This document shows, piece by piece, positions 8,259-20,651 of a DNA stretch of 64,000 nt. A program made the translations under genes and the position numbers. Numbering within the stretch: position 1 is the stretch's first letter; the number at the start of each line of letters is the position of its first letter. The notes beneath the pieces were generated by a model. That model saw only the letters and a program-made list of their open reading frames with translations, had not been told where the DNA came from and made no database searches. The stretch is from Leucaena leucocephala (lineage: Eukaryota; Streptophyta; Magnoliopsida; Fabales; Fabaceae): the NCBI GenBank assembly GCA_037074615.1, contig JAYWLJ010000072.1, positions 558,001 through 622,000 on the forward strand. Reading direction: 5' to 3'.

Positions 8259-8514
8259 GATAGGGAGATCGCGATCAATGCATATATTGGCATCCATACG
8301 GATCTCATCATAAAAATCCTGGAGAGCAATACGATGACTGAACAAACCGTACTCATCGTGCTTAATTGAGGAGTTTAAACTCCAATGGATTTTGCCATCA
8401 TAAAAAGGGGTGCAACACGAGGACTTCCCAGGAGGTCACCCATCCAAGTACTACTCTCGCCCAAGCACGCTTAACTGCATAGTTTGGACTCGCACGGATT
8501 TCGGCGGGGAAAAA

Positions 8515-8633
8515 GGGGTTCAACACGAGGACTTCCCAGGAGGTCACCCATCCTAGTACTACTCTCGCCCAAGCACGCTTAACTGCGGAGTTCTGATGGG
8601 ATCCGGTGCATTAGTGCTGGTATGACCGCACCC
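8515..8633 (-). rRNA. 5S rRNA, class A with C114A
   Basis: A8G plus C114A (plus-strand T at 8520), which breaks the G5-C114 pair of helix I. Possibly a poor ribosomal RNA. Confidence 0.95.
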
Positions 8634-8997
8634 GATAGGGAGATCGCGATCCATGCATATATTGGCATCCATACGGATCTCATCATAAAAATCCTGGAGA
8701 GCAATACGATGACTGAACAAACCGTACTCATCGTGCTTAATTGAGGAGTTTAAACTCCAATGGATTTTGCCATCATAAAAAGGGGTGCCACACGAGGACT
8801 TCCCAGGAGGTCACCCATCCAAGTACTACTCTAGCCCAAGCACGCTTAACTGCATAGTTTGGACTCGCACGGATTTCGACCGCGAAAAAGGGGTGCAACA
8901 CGAGGACTTCCTAGGAGGTCACCCATCCAAGTACTACTCTTGCCCAAGCACGCTTAACTGCATAGTTTGGACTCGCACGGATTTTGGCGGGGAAAAA

Positions 8998-9116
8998 GGG
9001 GTGCAACACGAGGACTTCCCAGGAGGTCACCCATCCTAGTACTACTCTCGCCCAAGCACGCTTAACTGCGGAGTTCTGATGGGATCCGGTGCATTAGTGC
9101 TGGTATGATCGCACCC
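8998..9116 (-). rRNA. 5S rRNA, class B
   Basis: Consensus gene. Confidence 0.97.
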
Positions 9117-9480
9117 GATAGGGAGATCCCGATCAATGCATATATTGGCATCCATACGGATCTCATCATAAAAATCCTGGAGAGCAATACGATGACTGAA
9201 CAAACCTTACTCATCGTGCTTAATTGAGGAGTTTAAACTCCAATGGATTTTGCCATCATAAAAAGGGGTGCCACACGAGGACTTCCCAGGAGGTCACCCA
9301 TCCTAGTACTACTCTCGCCCAAGCACGCTTAACTGCATAGTTTGGACTCGCACGGATTTCGACCGCGAAAAAGGGGTGCAACACGAGGACTTCCCAGGAG
9401 GTCACCCATCCAAGTACTACTCTCGCCCAAGCACGCTTAACTGCATAGTTTGGACTCGCACGGATTTCGGCGGGGAAAAA

Positions 9481-9599
9481 GGGGTGCAACACGAGGACTT
9501 CCCAGGAGGTCACCCATCCTAGTACTACTCTCGCCCAAGCACGCTTAACTGCGGAGTTCTGATGGGATCCGGTGCATTAGTGCTGGTATGATCGCACCC
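9481..9599 (-). rRNA. 5S rRNA, class C2
   Basis: Consensus gene. Confidence 0.97.
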
Positions 9600-9963
9600 G
9601 ATAGGGAGATCCCGATCAATGCATATATTGGCATCCATACGGATCTCATCATAAAAATCCTGGAGAGCAATACGATGACTGAACAAACCGTACTCATCGT
9701 GCTTAATTGAGGAGTTTAAACTCCAATGGATTTTGCCATCATAAAAAGGGGTGCAACACGAGGACTTCCCAGGAGGTCACCCATCCAAGTACTACTCTCG
9801 CCCAAGCACGCTTAACTGCATAGTTTGGACTCGCACGGATTTCGACCGCGAAAAAGGGGTGCAACACGAGGACTTCCCAGGAGGTCACCCATCCAAGTAC
9901 TACTCTCGCCCAAGCACGCTTAACTGCATAGTTTGGACTCGCACGGATTTCGGCGGGGAAAAA

Positions 9964-10082
9964 GGGGTGCAACACGAGGACTTCCCAGGAGGTCACCCAT
10001 CCTAGTACTACTCTCGCCCAAGCACGCTTAACTGCGGAGTTCTGATGGGATCCGGTGCATTAGTGCTGGTATGATCGCACCC
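9964..10082 (-). rRNA. 5S rRNA, class D
   Basis: Consensus gene. Confidence 0.97.
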
Positions 10083-10338
10083 GATAGGGAGATCGCGATC
10101 AATGCATATATTGGCATCCATACGGATCTCATCATAAAAATCCTGGAGAGCAATACGATGACTGAACAAACCGTACTCATCGTGCTTAATTGAGGAGTTT
10201 AAACTCCAATGGATTTTGCCATCATAAAAAGGGGTGCAACACGAGGACTTCCCAGGAGGTCACCCATCCAAGTACTACTCTCGCCCAAGCACGCTTAACT
10301 GCATAGTTTGGACTCGCACGGATTTCGGCGGGGAAAAA

Positions 10339-10457
10339 GGGGTGCAACACGAGGACTTCCCAGGAGGTCACCCATCCTAGTACTACTCTCGCCCAAGCAC
10401 GCTTAACTGCGGAGTTCTGATGGGATCCGGTGCATTAGTGCTGGTATGACCGCACCC
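10339..10457 (-). rRNA. 5S rRNA, class A
   Basis: A8G. Confidence 0.97.
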
Positions 10458-10821
10458 GATAGGGAGATCGCGATCCATGCATATATTGGCATCCATACGG
10501 ATCTCATCATAAAAATCCTGGAGAGCAATACGATGACTGAACAAACCGTACTCATCGTGCTTAATTGAGGAGTTTAAACTCCAATGGATTTTGCCATCAT
10601 AAAAAGGGGTGCCACACGAGGACTTCCCAGGAGGTCACCCATCCAAGTACTACTCTAGCCCAAGCACGCTTAACTGCATAGTTTGGACTCGCACGGATTT
10701 CGACCGCGAAAAAGGGGTGCAACACGAGGACTTCCTAGGAGGTCACCCATCCAAGTACTACTCTTGCCCAAGCACGCTTAACTGCATAGTTTGGACTCGC
10801 ACGGATTTTGGCGGGGAAAAA

Positions 10822-10940
10822 GGGGTGCAACACGAGGACTTCCCAGGAGGTCACCCATCCTAGTACTACTCTCGCCCAAGCACGCTTAACTGCGGAGTTC
10901 TGATGGGATCCGGTGCATTAGTGCTGGTATGATCGCACCC
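10822..10940 (-). rRNA. 5S rRNA, class D' (CCC)
   Basis: Consensus gene with a class C-like spacer and one truncated copy. Confidence 0.97.
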
Positions 10941-11196
10941 GATAGGGAGATCCCGATCAATGCATATATTGGCATCCATACGGATCTCATCATAAAAATC
11001 CTGGAGAGCAATACGATGACTGAACAAACCGTACTCATCGTGCTTAATTGAGGAGTTTAAACTCCAATGGATTTTGCCATCATAAAAAGGGGTGCAACAC
11101 GAGGACTTCCCAGGAGGTCACCCATCCAAGTACTACTCTCGCCCAAGCACGCTTAACTGCATAGTTTGGACTCGCACGGATTTCGGCGGGGAAAAA

Positions 11197-11315
11197 GGGG
11201 TTCAACACGAGGACTTCCCAGGAGGTCACCCATCCTAGTACTACTCTCGCCCAAGCACGCTTAACTGCGGAGTTCTGATGGGATCCGGTGCATTAGTGCT
11301 GGTATGACCGCACCC
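11197..11315 (-). rRNA. 5S rRNA, class A with C114A
   Basis: A8G and C114A (T at 11202). Confidence 0.95.
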
Positions 11316-11679
11316 GATAGGGAGATCGCGATCCATGCATATATTGGCATCCATACGGATCTCATCATAAAAATCCTGGAGAGCAATACGATGACTGAAC
11401 AAACCGTACTCATCGTGCTTAATTGAGGAGTTTAAACTCCAATGGATTTTGCCATCATAAAAAGGGGTGCCACACGAGGACTTCCCAGGAGGTCACCCAT
11501 CCAAGTACTACTCTAGCCCAAGCACGCTTAACTGCATAGTTTGGACTCGCACGGATTTCGACCGCGAAAAAGGGGTGCAACACGAGGACTTCCTAGGAGG
11601 TCACCCATCCAAGTACTACTCTTGCCCAAGCACGCTTAACTGCATAGTTTGGACTCGCACGGATTTTGGCGGGGAAAAA

Positions 11680-11798
11680 GGGGTGCAACACGAGGACTTC
11701 CCAGGAGGTCACCCATCCTAGTACTACTCTCGCCCAAGCACGCTTAACTGCGGAGTTCTGATGGGATCCGGTGCATTAGTGCTGGTATGATCGCACCC
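11680..11798 (-). rRNA. 5S rRNA, class B
   Basis: Consensus gene. Confidence 0.97.
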
Positions 11799-12162
11799 GA
11801 TAGGGAGATCCCGATCAATGCATATATTGGCATCCATACGGATCTCATCATAAAAATCCTGGAGAGCAATACGATGACTGAACAAACCTTACTCATCGTG
11901 CTTAATTGAGGAGTTTAAACTCCAATGGATTTTGCCATCATAAAAAGGGGTGCCACACGAGGACTTCCCAGGAGGTCACCCATCCTAGTACTACTCTCGC
12001 CCAAGCACGCTTAACTGCATAGTTTGGACTCGCACGGATTTCGACCGCGAAAAAGGGGTGCAACACGAGGACTTCCCAGGAGGTCACCCATCCAAGTACT
12101 ACTCTCGCCCAAGCACGCTTAACTGCATAGTTTGGACTCGCACGGATTTCGGCGGGGAAAAA

Positions 12163-12281
12163 GGGGTGCAACACGAGGACTTCCCAGGAGGTCACCCATC
12201 CTAGTACTACTCTCGCCCAAGCACGCTTAACTGCGGAGTTCTGATGGGATCCGGTGCATTAGTGCTGGTATGATCGCACCC
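12163..12281 (-). rRNA. 5S rRNA, class C2
   Basis: Consensus gene. Confidence 0.97.
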
Positions 12282-12645
12282 GATAGGGAGATCCCGATCA
12301 ATGCATATATTGGCATCCATACGGATCTCATCATAAAAATCCTGGAGAGCAATACGATGACTGAACAAACCGTACTCATCGTGCTTAATTGAGGAGTTTA
12401 AACTCCAATGGATTTTGCCATCATAAAAAGGGGTGCAACACGAGGACTTCCCAGGAGGTCACCCATCCAAGTACTACTCTCGCCCAAGCACGCTTAACTG
12501 CATAGTTTGGACTCGCACGGATTTCGACCGCGAAAAAGGGGTGCAACACGAGGACTTCCCAGGAGGTCACCCATCCAAGTACTACTCTCGCCCAAGCACG
12601 CTTAACTGCATAGTTTGGACTCGCACGGATTTCGGCGGGGAAAAA

Positions 12646-12764
12646 GGGGTGCAACACGAGGACTTCCCAGGAGGTCACCCATCCTAGTACTACTCTCGCC
12701 CAAGCACGCTTAACTGCGGAGTTCTGATGGGATCCGGTGCATTAGTGCTGGTATGATCGCACCC
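12646..12764 (-). rRNA. 5S rRNA, class D
   Basis: Consensus gene. Confidence 0.97.
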
Positions 12765-13020
12765 GATAGGGAGATCGCGATCAATGCATATATTGGCATC
12801 CATACGGATCTCATCATAAAAATCCTGGAGAGCAATACGATGACTGAACAAACCGTACTCATCGTGCTTAATTGAGGAGTTTAAACTCCAATGGATTTTG
12901 CCATCATAAAAAGGGGTGCAACACGAGGACTTCCCAGGAGGTCACCCATCCAAGTACTACTCTCGCCCAAGCACGCTTAACTGCATAGTTTGGACTCGCA
13001 CGGATTTCGGCGGGGAAAAA

Positions 13021-13139
13021 GGGGTGCAACACGAGGACTTCCCAGGAGGTCACCCATCCTAGTACTACTCTCGCCCAAGCACGCTTAACTGCGGAGTTCT
13101 GATGGGATCCGGTGCATTAGTGCTGGTATGACCGCACCC
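13021..13139 (-). rRNA. 5S rRNA, class A
   Basis: A8G; opens super-repeat 2. Confidence 0.97.
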
Positions 13140-13503
13140 GATAGGGAGATCGCGATCCATGCATATATTGGCATCCATACGGATCTCATCATAAAAATCC
13201 TGGAGAGCAATACGATGACTGAACAAACCGTACTCATCGTGCTTAATTGAGGAGTTTAAACTCCAATGGATTTTGCCATCATAAAAAGGGGTGCCACACG
13301 AGGACTTCCCAGGAGGTCACCCATCCAAGTACTACTCTAGCCCAAGCACGCTTAACTGCATAGTTTGGACTCGCACGGATTTCGACCGCGAAAAAGGGGT
13401 GCAACACGAGGACTTCCTAGGAGGTCACCCATCCAAGTACTACTCTTGCCCAAGCACGCTTAACTGCATAGTTTGGACTCGCACGGATTTTGGCGGGGAA
13501 AAA

Positions 13504-13622
13504 GGGGTGCAACACGAGGACTTCCCAGGAGGTCACCCATCCTAGTACTACTCTCGCCCAAGCACGCTTAACTGCGGAGTTCTGATGGGATCCGGTGCAT
13601 TAGTGCTGGTATGATCGCACCC
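13504..13622 (-). rRNA. 5S rRNA, class B'
   Basis: Consensus gene; GGAAAGC spacer. Confidence 0.97.
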
Positions 13623-13986
13623 GATAGGGAGATCCCGATCAATGCATATATTGGCATCCATACGGATCTCATCATAAAAATCCTGGAAAGCAATACGATG
13701 ACTGAACAAACCGTACTCATCGTGCTTAATTGAGGAGTTTAAACTCCAATGGATTTTGCCATCATAAAAAGGGGTGCCACACGAGGACTTCCCAGGAGGT
13801 CACCCATCCAAGTACTACTCTCGCCCAAGCACGCTTAACTGCATAGTTTGGACTCGCACGGATTTCGACCGCGAAAAAGGGGTGCAACACGAGGACTTCC
13901 CAGGAGGTCACCCATCCAAGTACTACTCTCGCCCAAGCACGCTTAACTGCATAGTTTGGACTCGCACGGATTTCGGCGGGGAAAAA

Positions 13987-14105
13987 GGGGTGCAACACGA
14001 GGACTTCCCAGGAGGTCACCCATCCTAGTACTACTCTCGCCCAAGCACGCTTAACTGCGGAGTTCTGATGGGATCCGGTGCATTAGTGCTGGTATGATCG
14101 CACCC
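13987..14105 (-). rRNA. 5S rRNA, class C3
   Basis: Consensus gene. Confidence 0.97.
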
Positions 14106-14577
14106 GATAGGGAGATCCCGATCAATGCATATATTGGCATCCATACGGATCTCATCATAAAAATCCTGGAGAGCAATACGATGACTGAACAAACCGTACT
14201 CATCGTGCTTAATTGAGGAGTTTAAACTCCAATGGATTTTGCCATCATAAAAAGGGGTGCAACACGAGGACTTCCCAGGAGGTCACCCATCCAAGTACTA
14301 CTCTCGCCCAAGCACGCTTAACTGCATAGTTTGGACTCGCACGGATTTCGACCGCGAAAAAGGGGTGCAACACGAGGACTTCCCAGGAGGTCACCCATCC
14401 AAGTACTACTCTCGCCCAAGCACGCTTAACTGCATAGTTTGGACTCGCACGGATTTCGACCGCGAAAAAGGGGTGCAACACGAGGACTTCCCAGGAGGTC
14501 ACCCATCCAAGTACTACTCTCGCCCAAGCACGCTTAACTGCATAGTTTGGACTCGCACGGATTTCGGCGGGGAAAAA

Positions 14578-14696
14578 GGGGTGCAACACGAGGACTTCCC
14601 AGGAGGTCACCCATCCTAGTACTACTCTCGCCCAAGCACGCTTAACTGCGGAGTTCTGATGGGATCCGGTGCATTAGTGCTGGTATGATCGCACCC
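14578..14696 (-). rRNA. 5S rRNA, class D
   Basis: Consensus gene. Confidence 0.97.
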
Positions 14697-14952
14697 GATA
14701 GGGAGATCGCGATCAATGCATATATTGGCATCCATACGGATCTCATCATAAAAATCCTGGAGAGCAATACGATGACTGAACAAACCGTACTCATCGTGCT
14801 TAATTGAGGAGTTTAAACTCCAATGGATTTTGCCATCATAAAAAGGGGTGCAACACGAGGACTTCCCAGGAGGTCACCCATCCAAGTACTACTCTCGCCC
14901 AAGCACGCTTAACTGCATAGTTTGGACTCGCACGGATTTCGGCGGGGAAAAA

Positions 14953-15071
14953 GGGGTGCAACACGAGGACTTCCCAGGAGGTCACCCATCCTAGTACTAC
15001 TCTCGCCCAAGCACGCTTAACTGCGGAGTTCTGATGGGATCCGGTGCATTAGTGCTGGTATGACCGCACCC
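14953..15071 (-). rRNA. 5S rRNA, class A
   Basis: A8G. Confidence 0.97.
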
Positions 15072-15435
15072 GATAGGGAGATCGCGATCCATGCATATAT
15101 TGGCATCCATACGGATCTCATCATAAAAATCCTGGAGAGCAATACGATGACTGAACAAACCGTACTCATCGTGCTTAATTGAGGAGTTTAAACTCCAATG
15201 GATTTTGCCATCATAAAAAGGGGTGCCACACGAGGACTTCCCAGGAGGTCACCCATCCAAGTACTACTCTAGCCCAAGCACGCTTAACTGCATAGTTTGG
15301 ACTCGCACGGATTTCGACCGCGAAAAAGGGGTGCAACACGAGGACTTCCTAGGAGGTCACCCATCCAAGTACTACTCTTGCCCAAGCACGCTTAACTGCA
15401 TAGTTTGGACTCGCACGGATTTTGGCGGGGAAAAA

Positions 15436-15554
15436 GGGGTGCAACACGAGGACTTCCCAGGAGGTCACCCATCCTAGTACTACTCTCGCCCAAGCACGCT
15501 TAACTGCGGAGTTCTGATGGGATCCGGTGCATTAGTGCTGGTATGATCGCACCC
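15436..15554 (-). rRNA. 5S rRNA, class B
   Basis: Consensus gene. Confidence 0.97.
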
Positions 15555-15918
15555 GATAGGGAGATCCCGATCAATGCATATATTGGCATCCATACGGATC
15601 TCATCATAAAAATCCTGGAGAGCAATACGATGACTGAACAAACCTTACTCATCGTGCTTAATTGAGGAGTTTAAACTCCAATGGATTTTGCCATCATAAA
15701 AAGGGGTGCCACACGAGGACTTCCCAGGAGGTCACCCATCCTAGTACTACTCTCGCCCAAGCACGCTTAACTGCATAGTTTGGACTCGCACGGATTTCGA
15801 CCGCGAAAAAGGGGTGCAACACGAGGACTTCCCAGGAGGTCACCCATCCAAGTACTACTCTCGCCCAAGCACGCTTAACTGCATAGTTTGGACTCGCACG
15901 GATTTCGGCGGGGAAAAA

Positions 15919-16037
15919 GGGGTGCAACACGAGGACTTCCCAGGAGGTCACCCATCCTAGTACTACTCTCGCCCAAGCACGCTTAACTGCGGAGTTCTGA
16001 TGGGATCCGGTGCATTAGTGCTGGTATGATCGCACCC
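15919..16037 (-). rRNA. 5S rRNA, class C3*
   Basis: Consensus gene; spacer T at 16105. Confidence 0.97.
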
Positions 16038-16509
16038 GATAGGGAGATCCCGATCAATGCATATATTGGCATCCATACGGATCTCATCATAAAAATCCTG
16101 GAGATCAATACGATGACTGAACAAACCGTACTCATCGTGCTTAATTGAGGAGTTTAAACTCCAATGGATTTTGCCATCATAAAAAGGGGTGCAACACGAG
16201 GACTTCCCAGGAGGTCACCCATCCAAGTACTACTCTCGCCCAAGCACGCTTAACTGCATAGTTTGGACTCGCACGGATTTCGACCGCGAAAAAGGGGTGC
16301 AACACGAGGACTTCCCAGGAGGTCACCCATCCAAGTACTACTCTCGCCCAAGCACGCTTAACTGCATAGTTTGGACTCGCACGGATTTCGACCGCGAAAA
16401 AGGGGTGCAACACGAGGACTTCCCAGGAGGTCACCCATCCAAGTACTACTCTCGCCCAAGCACGCTTAACTGCATAGTTTGGACTCGCACGGATTTCGGC
16501 GGGGAAAAA

Positions 16510-16628
16510 GGGGTGCAACACGAGGACTTCCCAGGAGGTCACCCATCCTAGTACTACTCTCGCCCAAGCACGCTTAACTGCGGAGTTCTGATGGGATCCG
16601 GTGCATTAGTGCTGGTATGATCGCACCC
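16510..16628 (-). rRNA. 5S rRNA, class D
   Basis: Consensus gene. Confidence 0.97.
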
Positions 16629-16884
16629 GATAGGGAGATCGCGATCAATGCATATATTGGCATCCATACGGATCTCATCATAAAAATCCTGGAGAGCAAT
16701 ACGATGACTGAACAAACCGTACTCATCGTGCTTAATTGAGGAGTTTAAACTCCAATGGATTTTGCCATCATAAAAAGGGGTGCAACACGAGGACTTCCCA
16801 GGAGGTCACCCATCCAAGTACTACTCTCGCCCAAGCACGCTTAACTGCATAGTTTGGACTCGCACGGATTTCGGCGGGGAAAAA

Positions 16885-17003
16885 GGGGTGCAACACGAGG
16901 ACTTCCCAGGAGGTCACCCATCCTAGTACTACTCTCGCCCAAGCACGCTTAACTGCGGAGTTCTGATGGGATCCGGTGCATTAGTGCTGGTATGACCGCA
17001 CCC
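16885..17003 (-). rRNA. 5S rRNA, class A
   Basis: A8G. Confidence 0.97.
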
Positions 17004-17367
17004 GATAGGGAGATCGCGATCCATGCATATATTGGCATCCATACGGATCTCATCATAAAAATCCTGGAGAGCAATACGATGACTGAACAAACCGTACTCA
17101 TCGTGCTTAATTGAGGAGTTTAAACTCCAATGGATTTTGCCATCATAAAAAGGGGTGCCACACGAGGACTTCCCAGGAGGTCACCCATCCAAGTACTACT
17201 CTAGCCCAAGCACGCTTAACTGCATAGTTTGGACTCGCACGGATTTCGACCGCGAAAAAGGGGTGCAACACGAGGACTTCCTAGGAGGTCACCCATCCAA
17301 GTACTACTCTTGCCCAAGCACGCTTAACTGCATAGTTTGGACTCGCACGGATTTTGGCGGGGAAAAA

Positions 17368-17486
17368 GGGGTGCAACACGAGGACTTCCCAGGAGGTCAC
17401 CCATCCTAGTACTACTCTCGCCCAAGCACGCTTAACTGCGGAGTTCTGATGGGATCCGGTGCATTAGTGCTGGTATGATCGCACCC
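17368..17486 (-). rRNA. 5S rRNA, class D' (CCC)
   Basis: Consensus gene with a class C-like spacer. Confidence 0.97.
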
Positions 17487-17742
17487 GATAGGGAGATCCC
17501 GATCAATGCATATATTGGCATCCATACGGATCTCATCATAAAAATCCTGGAGAGCAATACGATGACTGAACAAACCGTACTCATCGTGCTTAATTGAGGA
17601 GTTTAAACTCCAATGGATTTTGCCATCATAAAAAGGGGTGCAACACGAGGACTTCCCAGGAGGTCACCCATCCAAGTACTACTCTCGCCCAAGCACGCTT
17701 AACTGCATAGTTTGGACTCGCACGGATTTCGGCGGGGAAAAA

Positions 17743-17861
17743 GGGGTTCAACACGAGGACTTCCCAGGAGGTCACCCATCCTAGTACTACTCTCGCCCAA
17801 GCACGCTTAACTGCGGAGTTCTGATGGGATCCGGTGCATTAGTGCTGGTATGACCGCACCC
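17743..17861 (-). rRNA. 5S rRNA, class A with C114A
   Basis: A8G and C114A (T at 17748). Confidence 0.95.
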
Positions 17862-18225
17862 GATAGGGAGATCGCGATCCATGCATATATTGGCATCCAT
17901 ACGGATCTCATCATAAAAATCCTGGAGAGCAATACGATGACTGAACAAACCGTACTCATCGTGCTTAATTGAGGAGTTTAAACTCCAATGGATTTTGCCA
18001 TCATAAAAAGGGGTGCCACACGAGGACTTCCCAGGAGGTCACCCATCCAAGTACTACTCTAGCCCAAGCACGCTTAACTGCATAGTTTGGACTCGCACGG
18101 ATTTCGACCGCGAAAAAGGGGTGCAACACGAGGACTTCCTAGGAGGTCACCCATCCAAGTACTACTCTTGCCCAAGCACGCTTAACTGCATAGTTTGGAC
18201 TCGCACGGATTTTGGCGGGGAAAAA

Positions 18226-18344
18226 GGGGTGCAACACGAGGACTTCCCAGGAGGTCACCCATCCTAGTACTACTCTCGCCCAAGCACGCTTAACTGCGGA
18301 GTTCTGATGGGATCCGGTGCATTAGTGCTGGTATGATCGCACCC
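18226..18344 (-). rRNA. 5S rRNA, class B
   Basis: Consensus gene. Confidence 0.97.
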
Positions 18345-18708
18345 GATAGGGAGATCCCGATCAATGCATATATTGGCATCCATACGGATCTCATCATAAA
18401 AATCCTGGAGAGCAATACGATGACTGAACAAACCTTACTCATCGTGCTTAATTGAGGAGTTTAAACTCCAATGGATTTTGCCATCATAAAAAGGGGTGCC
18501 ACACGAGGACTTCCCAGGAGGTCACCCATCCTAGTACTACTCTCGCCCAAGCACGCTTAACTGCATAGTTTGGACTCGCACGGATTTCGACCGCGAAAAA
18601 GGGGTGCAACACGAGGACTTCCCAGGAGGTCACCCATCCAAGTACTACTCTCGCCCAAGCACGCTTAACTGCATAGTTTGGACTCGCACGGATTTCGGCG
18701 GGGAAAAA

Positions 18709-18827
18709 GGGGTGCAACACGAGGACTTCCCAGGAGGTCACCCATCCTAGTACTACTCTCGCCCAAGCACGCTTAACTGCGGAGTTCTGATGGGATCCGG
18801 TGCATTAGTGCTGGTATGATCGCACCC
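18709..18827 (-). rRNA. 5S rRNA, class C2
   Basis: Consensus gene. Confidence 0.97.
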
Positions 18828-19191
18828 GATAGGGAGATCCCGATCAATGCATATATTGGCATCCATACGGATCTCATCATAAAAATCCTGGAGAGCAATA
18901 CGATGACTGAACAAACCGTACTCATCGTGCTTAATTGAGGAGTTTAAACTCCAATGGATTTTGCCATCATAAAAAGGGGTGCAACACGAGGACTTCCCAG
19001 GAGGTCACCCATCCAAGTACTACTCTCGCCCAAGCACGCTTAACTGCATAGTTTGGACTCGCACGGATTTCGACCGCGAAAAAGGGGTGCAACACGAGGA
19101 CTTCCCAGGAGGTCACCCATCCAAGTACTACTCTCGCCCAAGCACGCTTAACTGCATAGTTTGGACTCGCACGGATTTCGGCGGGGAAAAA

Positions 19192-19310
19192 GGGGTGCAA
19201 CACGAGGACTTCCCAGGAGGTCACCCATCCTAGTACTACTCTCGCCCAAGCACGCTTAACTGCGGAGTTCTGATGGGATCCGGTGCATTAGTGCTGGTAT
19301 GATCGCACCC
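19192..19310 (-). rRNA. 5S rRNA, class D
   Basis: Consensus gene. Confidence 0.97.
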
Positions 19311-19566
19311 GATAGGGAGATCGCGATCAATGCATATATTGGCATCCATACGGATCTCATCATAAAAATCCTGGAGAGCAATACGATGACTGAACAAACC
19401 GTACTCATCGTGCTTAATTGAGGAGTTTAAACTCCAATGGATTTTGCCATCATAAAAAGGGGTGCAACACGAGGACTTCCCAGGAGGTCACCCATCCAAG
19501 TACTACTCTCGCCCAAGCACGCTTAACTGCATAGTTTGGACTCGCACGGATTTCGGCGGGGAAAAA

Positions 19567-19685
19567 GGGGTGCAACACGAGGACTTCCCAGGAGGTCACC
19601 CATCCTAGTACTACTCTCGCCCAAGCACGCTTAACTGCGGAGTTCTGATGGGATCCGGTGCATTAGTGCTGGTATGACCGCACCC
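19567..19685 (-). rRNA. 5S rRNA, class A
   Basis: A8G; opens super-repeat 3. Confidence 0.97.
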
Positions 19686-20049
19686 GATAGGGAGATCGCG
19701 ATCCATGCATATATTGGCATCCATACGGATCTCATCATAAAAATCCTGGAGAGCAATACGATGACTGAACAAACCGTACTCATCGTGCTTAATTGAGGAG
19801 TTTAAACTCCAATGGATTTTGCCATCATAAAAAGGGGTGCCACACGAGGACTTCCCAGGAGGTCACCCATCCAAGTACTACTCTAGCCCAAGCACGCTTA
19901 ACTGCATAGTTTGGACTCGCACGGATTTCGACCGCGAAAAAGGGGTGCAACACGAGGACTTCCTAGGAGGTCACCCATCCAAGTACTACTCTTGCCCAAG
20001 CACGCTTAACTGCATAGTTTGGACTCGCACGGATTTTGGCGGGGAAAAA

Positions 20050-20168
20050 GGGGTGCAACACGAGGACTTCCCAGGAGGTCACCCATCCTAGTACTACTCT
20101 CGCCCAAGCACGCTTAACTGCGGAGTTCTGATGGGATCCGGTGCATTAGTGCTGGTATGATCGCACCC
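20050..20168 (-). rRNA. 5S rRNA, class B'
   Basis: Consensus gene; GGAAAGC spacer. Confidence 0.97.
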
Positions 20169-20532
20169 GATAGGGAGATCCCGATCAATGCATATATTGG
20201 CATCCATACGGATCTCATCATAAAAATCCTGGAAAGCAATACGATGACTGAACAAACCGTACTCATCGTGCTTAATTGAGGAGTTTAAACTCCAATGGAT
20301 TTTGCCATCATAAAAAGGGGTGCCACACGAGGACTTCCCAGGAGGTCACCCATCCAAGTACTACTCTCGCCCAAGCACGCTTAACTGCATAGTTTGGACT
20401 CGCACGGATTTCGACCGCGAAAAAGGGGTGCAACACGAGGACTTCCCAGGAGGTCACCCATCCAAGTACTACTCTCGCCCAAGCACGCTTAACTGCATAG
20501 TTTGGACTCGCACGGATTTCGGCGGGGAAAAA

Positions 20533-20651
20533 GGGGTGCAACACGAGGACTTCCCAGGAGGTCACCCATCCTAGTACTACTCTCGCCCAAGCACGCTTAA
20601 CTGCGGAGTTCTGATGGGATCCGGTGCATTAGTGCTGGTATGATCGCACCC
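20533..20651 (-). rRNA. 5S rRNA, class C3
   Basis: Consensus gene. Confidence 0.97.

Larger units (their letters stand above)
7657..8514 (-). repeat. Block A-D' (858 bp), GCG spacer type
   Basis: Truncated copies start at 7924, 8032 and 8407. The copy at 8032 has G60U in box A (8091). B and C are missing. Confidence 0.92.
8515..10338 (-). repeat. Block A-B-C2-D (1824 bp), C114A header
   Basis: Truncated copies start at 8782, 8890, 9265, 9373, 9748, 9856 and 10231. Confidence 0.92.
10339..11196 (-). repeat. Block A-D' (858 bp), CCC spacer type
   Basis: Truncated copies start at 10606, 10714 and 11089. The D' spacer is class C-like, followed by one truncated copy only. Confidence 0.92.
1969..13020 (-). 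repeat. Super-repeat 1 (11052 bp)
   Basis: Block order is A-B'-C3-D, A-B-C3*-D, A-B-C2-D, A-D'(GCG), A-B-C2-D, A-D'(CCC), A-B-C2-D. C3* marks GGAGATC in place of GGAGAGC in the class C spacer (T at 5053). Confidence 0.85.
11197..13020 (-). repeat. Block A-B-C2-D (1824 bp), C114A header
   Basis: Truncated copies start at 11464, 11572, 11947, 12055, 12430, 12538 and 12913. Confidence 0.92.
13021..14952 (-). repeat. Block A-B'-C3-D (1932 bp)
   Basis: Truncated copies start at 13288, 13396, 13771, 13879, 14254, 14362, 14470 and 14845. GGAAAGC marker at 13688. Confidence 0.92.
14953..16884 (-). repeat. Block A-B-C3*-D (1932 bp)
   Basis: Truncated copies start at 15220, 15328, 15703, 15811, 16186, 16294, 16402 and 16777. 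Spacer marker T at 16105. Confidence 0.92.
16885..17742 (-). repeat. Block A-D' (858 bp), CCC spacer type
   Basis: Truncated copies start at 17152, 17260 and 17635. Confidence 0.92.
13021..19566 (-). repeat. Super-repeat 2 (6546 bp)
   Basis: Opens with the same A-B'-C3-D and A-B-C3*-D header (markers at 13688 and 16105), then has only A-D'(CCC) and A-B-C2-D. It equals super-repeat 1 with 4506 bp of inner blocks missing. Confidence 0.85.
17743..19566 (-). repeat. Block A-B-C2-D (1824 bp), C114A header
   Basis: Truncated copies start at 18010, 18118, 18493, 18601, 18976, 19084 and 19459. Confidence 0.92.

Noticed and set aside
37..13020. CRISPR-like array of direct repeats with spacers
   Set aside because: Repeats are 5S genes of 72 or 119 bp and the intervening sequences are themselves constant, not unique spacers.
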